NCBI RefSeq assembly: GCF_032399705.1
Contig: NZ_CP135922.1
Location: 6,944,001 to 7,008,000, forward strand
Length of the DNA stretch: 64,000 nucleotides
Origin: Paenibacillus sp. BIC5C1
Lineage (GTDB): Bacteria > Bacillota > Bacilli > Paenibacillales > Paenibacillaceae
Direction of reading: 5' to 3'
The notes beneath the pieces are model-generated. The model was not told the DNA's origin. It was given only the letters and a program-made list of their open reading frames with translations, and searched no databases. This document shows, piece after piece, positions 63,775-64,000 of the stretch. Position 1 is the first letter of the stretch, and each line of letters starts with the position of its first letter. The position numbers were made by a program, and so were the translations under genes.

Positions 63775-64000
63775 ATGTTAATCAAAAGAGATAAATGGTT
63801 GCAATATCGCATCCTCCGGAAGGGCTCCTCTCTCGTTGGACGTTTACCAGAAACACACTTGCTTAAAAAGGACACTTTAACGAAGATGCTGCTTCAATAT
63901 CAAAGCGTTGTACTGAAGCCTCGTAACGGAAGTTATGGAAGGGATATTATCTTTATCAAACGGAACAGTGTAAGAACCTATCGTATTCAAAATGAAAATA
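63775..64000 (+). CDS. YheC/YheD family protein (partial, N-terminus)
   Basis: The first 75 codons are present; the gene runs off the window. KRDKWLQYRILRKGSSLVGR is followed by LPETHLLKKDTLTKMLLQYQ, then VVLKPRNGSYGRDIIFIKR, the ATP-grasp-like nucleotide loop (LKPxxGSxGxxI) of YheC/YheD endospore coat-associated proteins. The start is ATG at 63775 or GTG at 63766; ribosome sites are weak for both. The biochemical role of the family is unknown; ATP-grasp enzymes ligate carboxylates to amines. Confidence 0.72.
   Translation, partial: MLIKRDKWLQYRILRKGSSLVGRLPETHLLKKDTLTKMLLQYQSVVLKPRNGSYGRDIIFIKRNSVRTYRIQNEN

Overview
The window looks like chromosomal DNA of a Paenibacillus-type Firmicute. 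Support: moderate GC, strong AGGAGG-type ribosome sites with frequent GTG/TTG starts, S-layer homology (SLH) anchors, a membrane-bound AraC regulator next to a sugar-binding lipoprotein, a GntR-LacI type AraR with TGTACGTACA boxes, CwlJ/SleB-like and YheC/YheD-like spore proteins, and a KinB-like kinase. No rRNA, tRNA, CRISPR array, integrase or transposase is visible. Species assignment is inference.

Layout. 1-1.5 kb: a TetR gene cut by the window edge, divergent from a UlaG-like hydrolase, with a GACCGGTC palindrome between them. 1.5-7.2 kb: a three-gene signalling operon (hybrid kinase with two kinase modules, GlnK/YcbA-like kinase, SARP-type response regulator). 7.5-10.2 kb: DinB protein, then MarR regulator and two SDR enzymes behind a MarR-like inverted repeat. 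10.4-13.9 kb: secreted C39-like peptidase with a small lipoprotein, and a PL4-type rhamnogalacturonan lyase with a cre-like site. 14.2-19.8 kb: HxlR remnant, TPR-SUKH protein, lipoprotein, two divergent SDR genes around a long inverted repeat, a GntR regulator and an unknown protein. 20-29 kb: a surface PAP2 phosphatase with an autotransporter-type repeat and SLH domains, divergent from an AraC regulator plus solute-binding lipoprotein, then a large protein with a TerD-like C-terminus. 29.4-34.5 kb: malate:quinone oxidoreductase, a WXG100 polymorphic toxin with an immunity candidate, a decayed TPR regulator and an XRE regulator. 34.5-38.8 kb: diguanylate cyclase, AAC(3)-like acetyltransferase, lipoprotein, cell wall hydrolase. 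39-44.8 kb: araBDA with divergent araR and a MITE-like repeat overlapping the 3' end of araB. 45-49 kb: nitroreductase under an Rrf2 regulator with two perfect or near-perfect dyads, and two proteins of unknown role. 49.2-53.2 kb: Fur-type siderophore ABC importer. 53.3-57.4 kb: KinB-like kinase, MetE-like methyltransferase, MerR regulator plus SDR behind a promoter with a 19-bp spacer. 57.5-62.8 kb: a three-gene glycan operon (GT2-GtrA, BcsA-like synthase with PilZ, multispanning membrane protein). 62.9-64 kb: frameshifted YceI gene and the start of a YheC/YheD-like gene.

How it fits together. Most genes are small transcription units, each flanked by its own regulator and intrinsic terminators. 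Three themes recur: plant-polysaccharide use (PL4 lyase, arabinose catabolism, sugar-binding lipoprotein), envelope and surface functions (SLH phosphatase, PilZ-controlled glycan synthase, WXG100 toxin), and signalling (hybrid kinase/SARP, diguanylate cyclase). The diguanylate cyclase and PilZ synthase could form a c-di-GMP circuit. The least familiar pieces are the two-kinase/SARP operon, the PAP2-autotransporter-repeat-SLH protein, the WXG100 toxin pair, the TerD-like protein, and the BcsA-like synthase operon that lacks BcsB.
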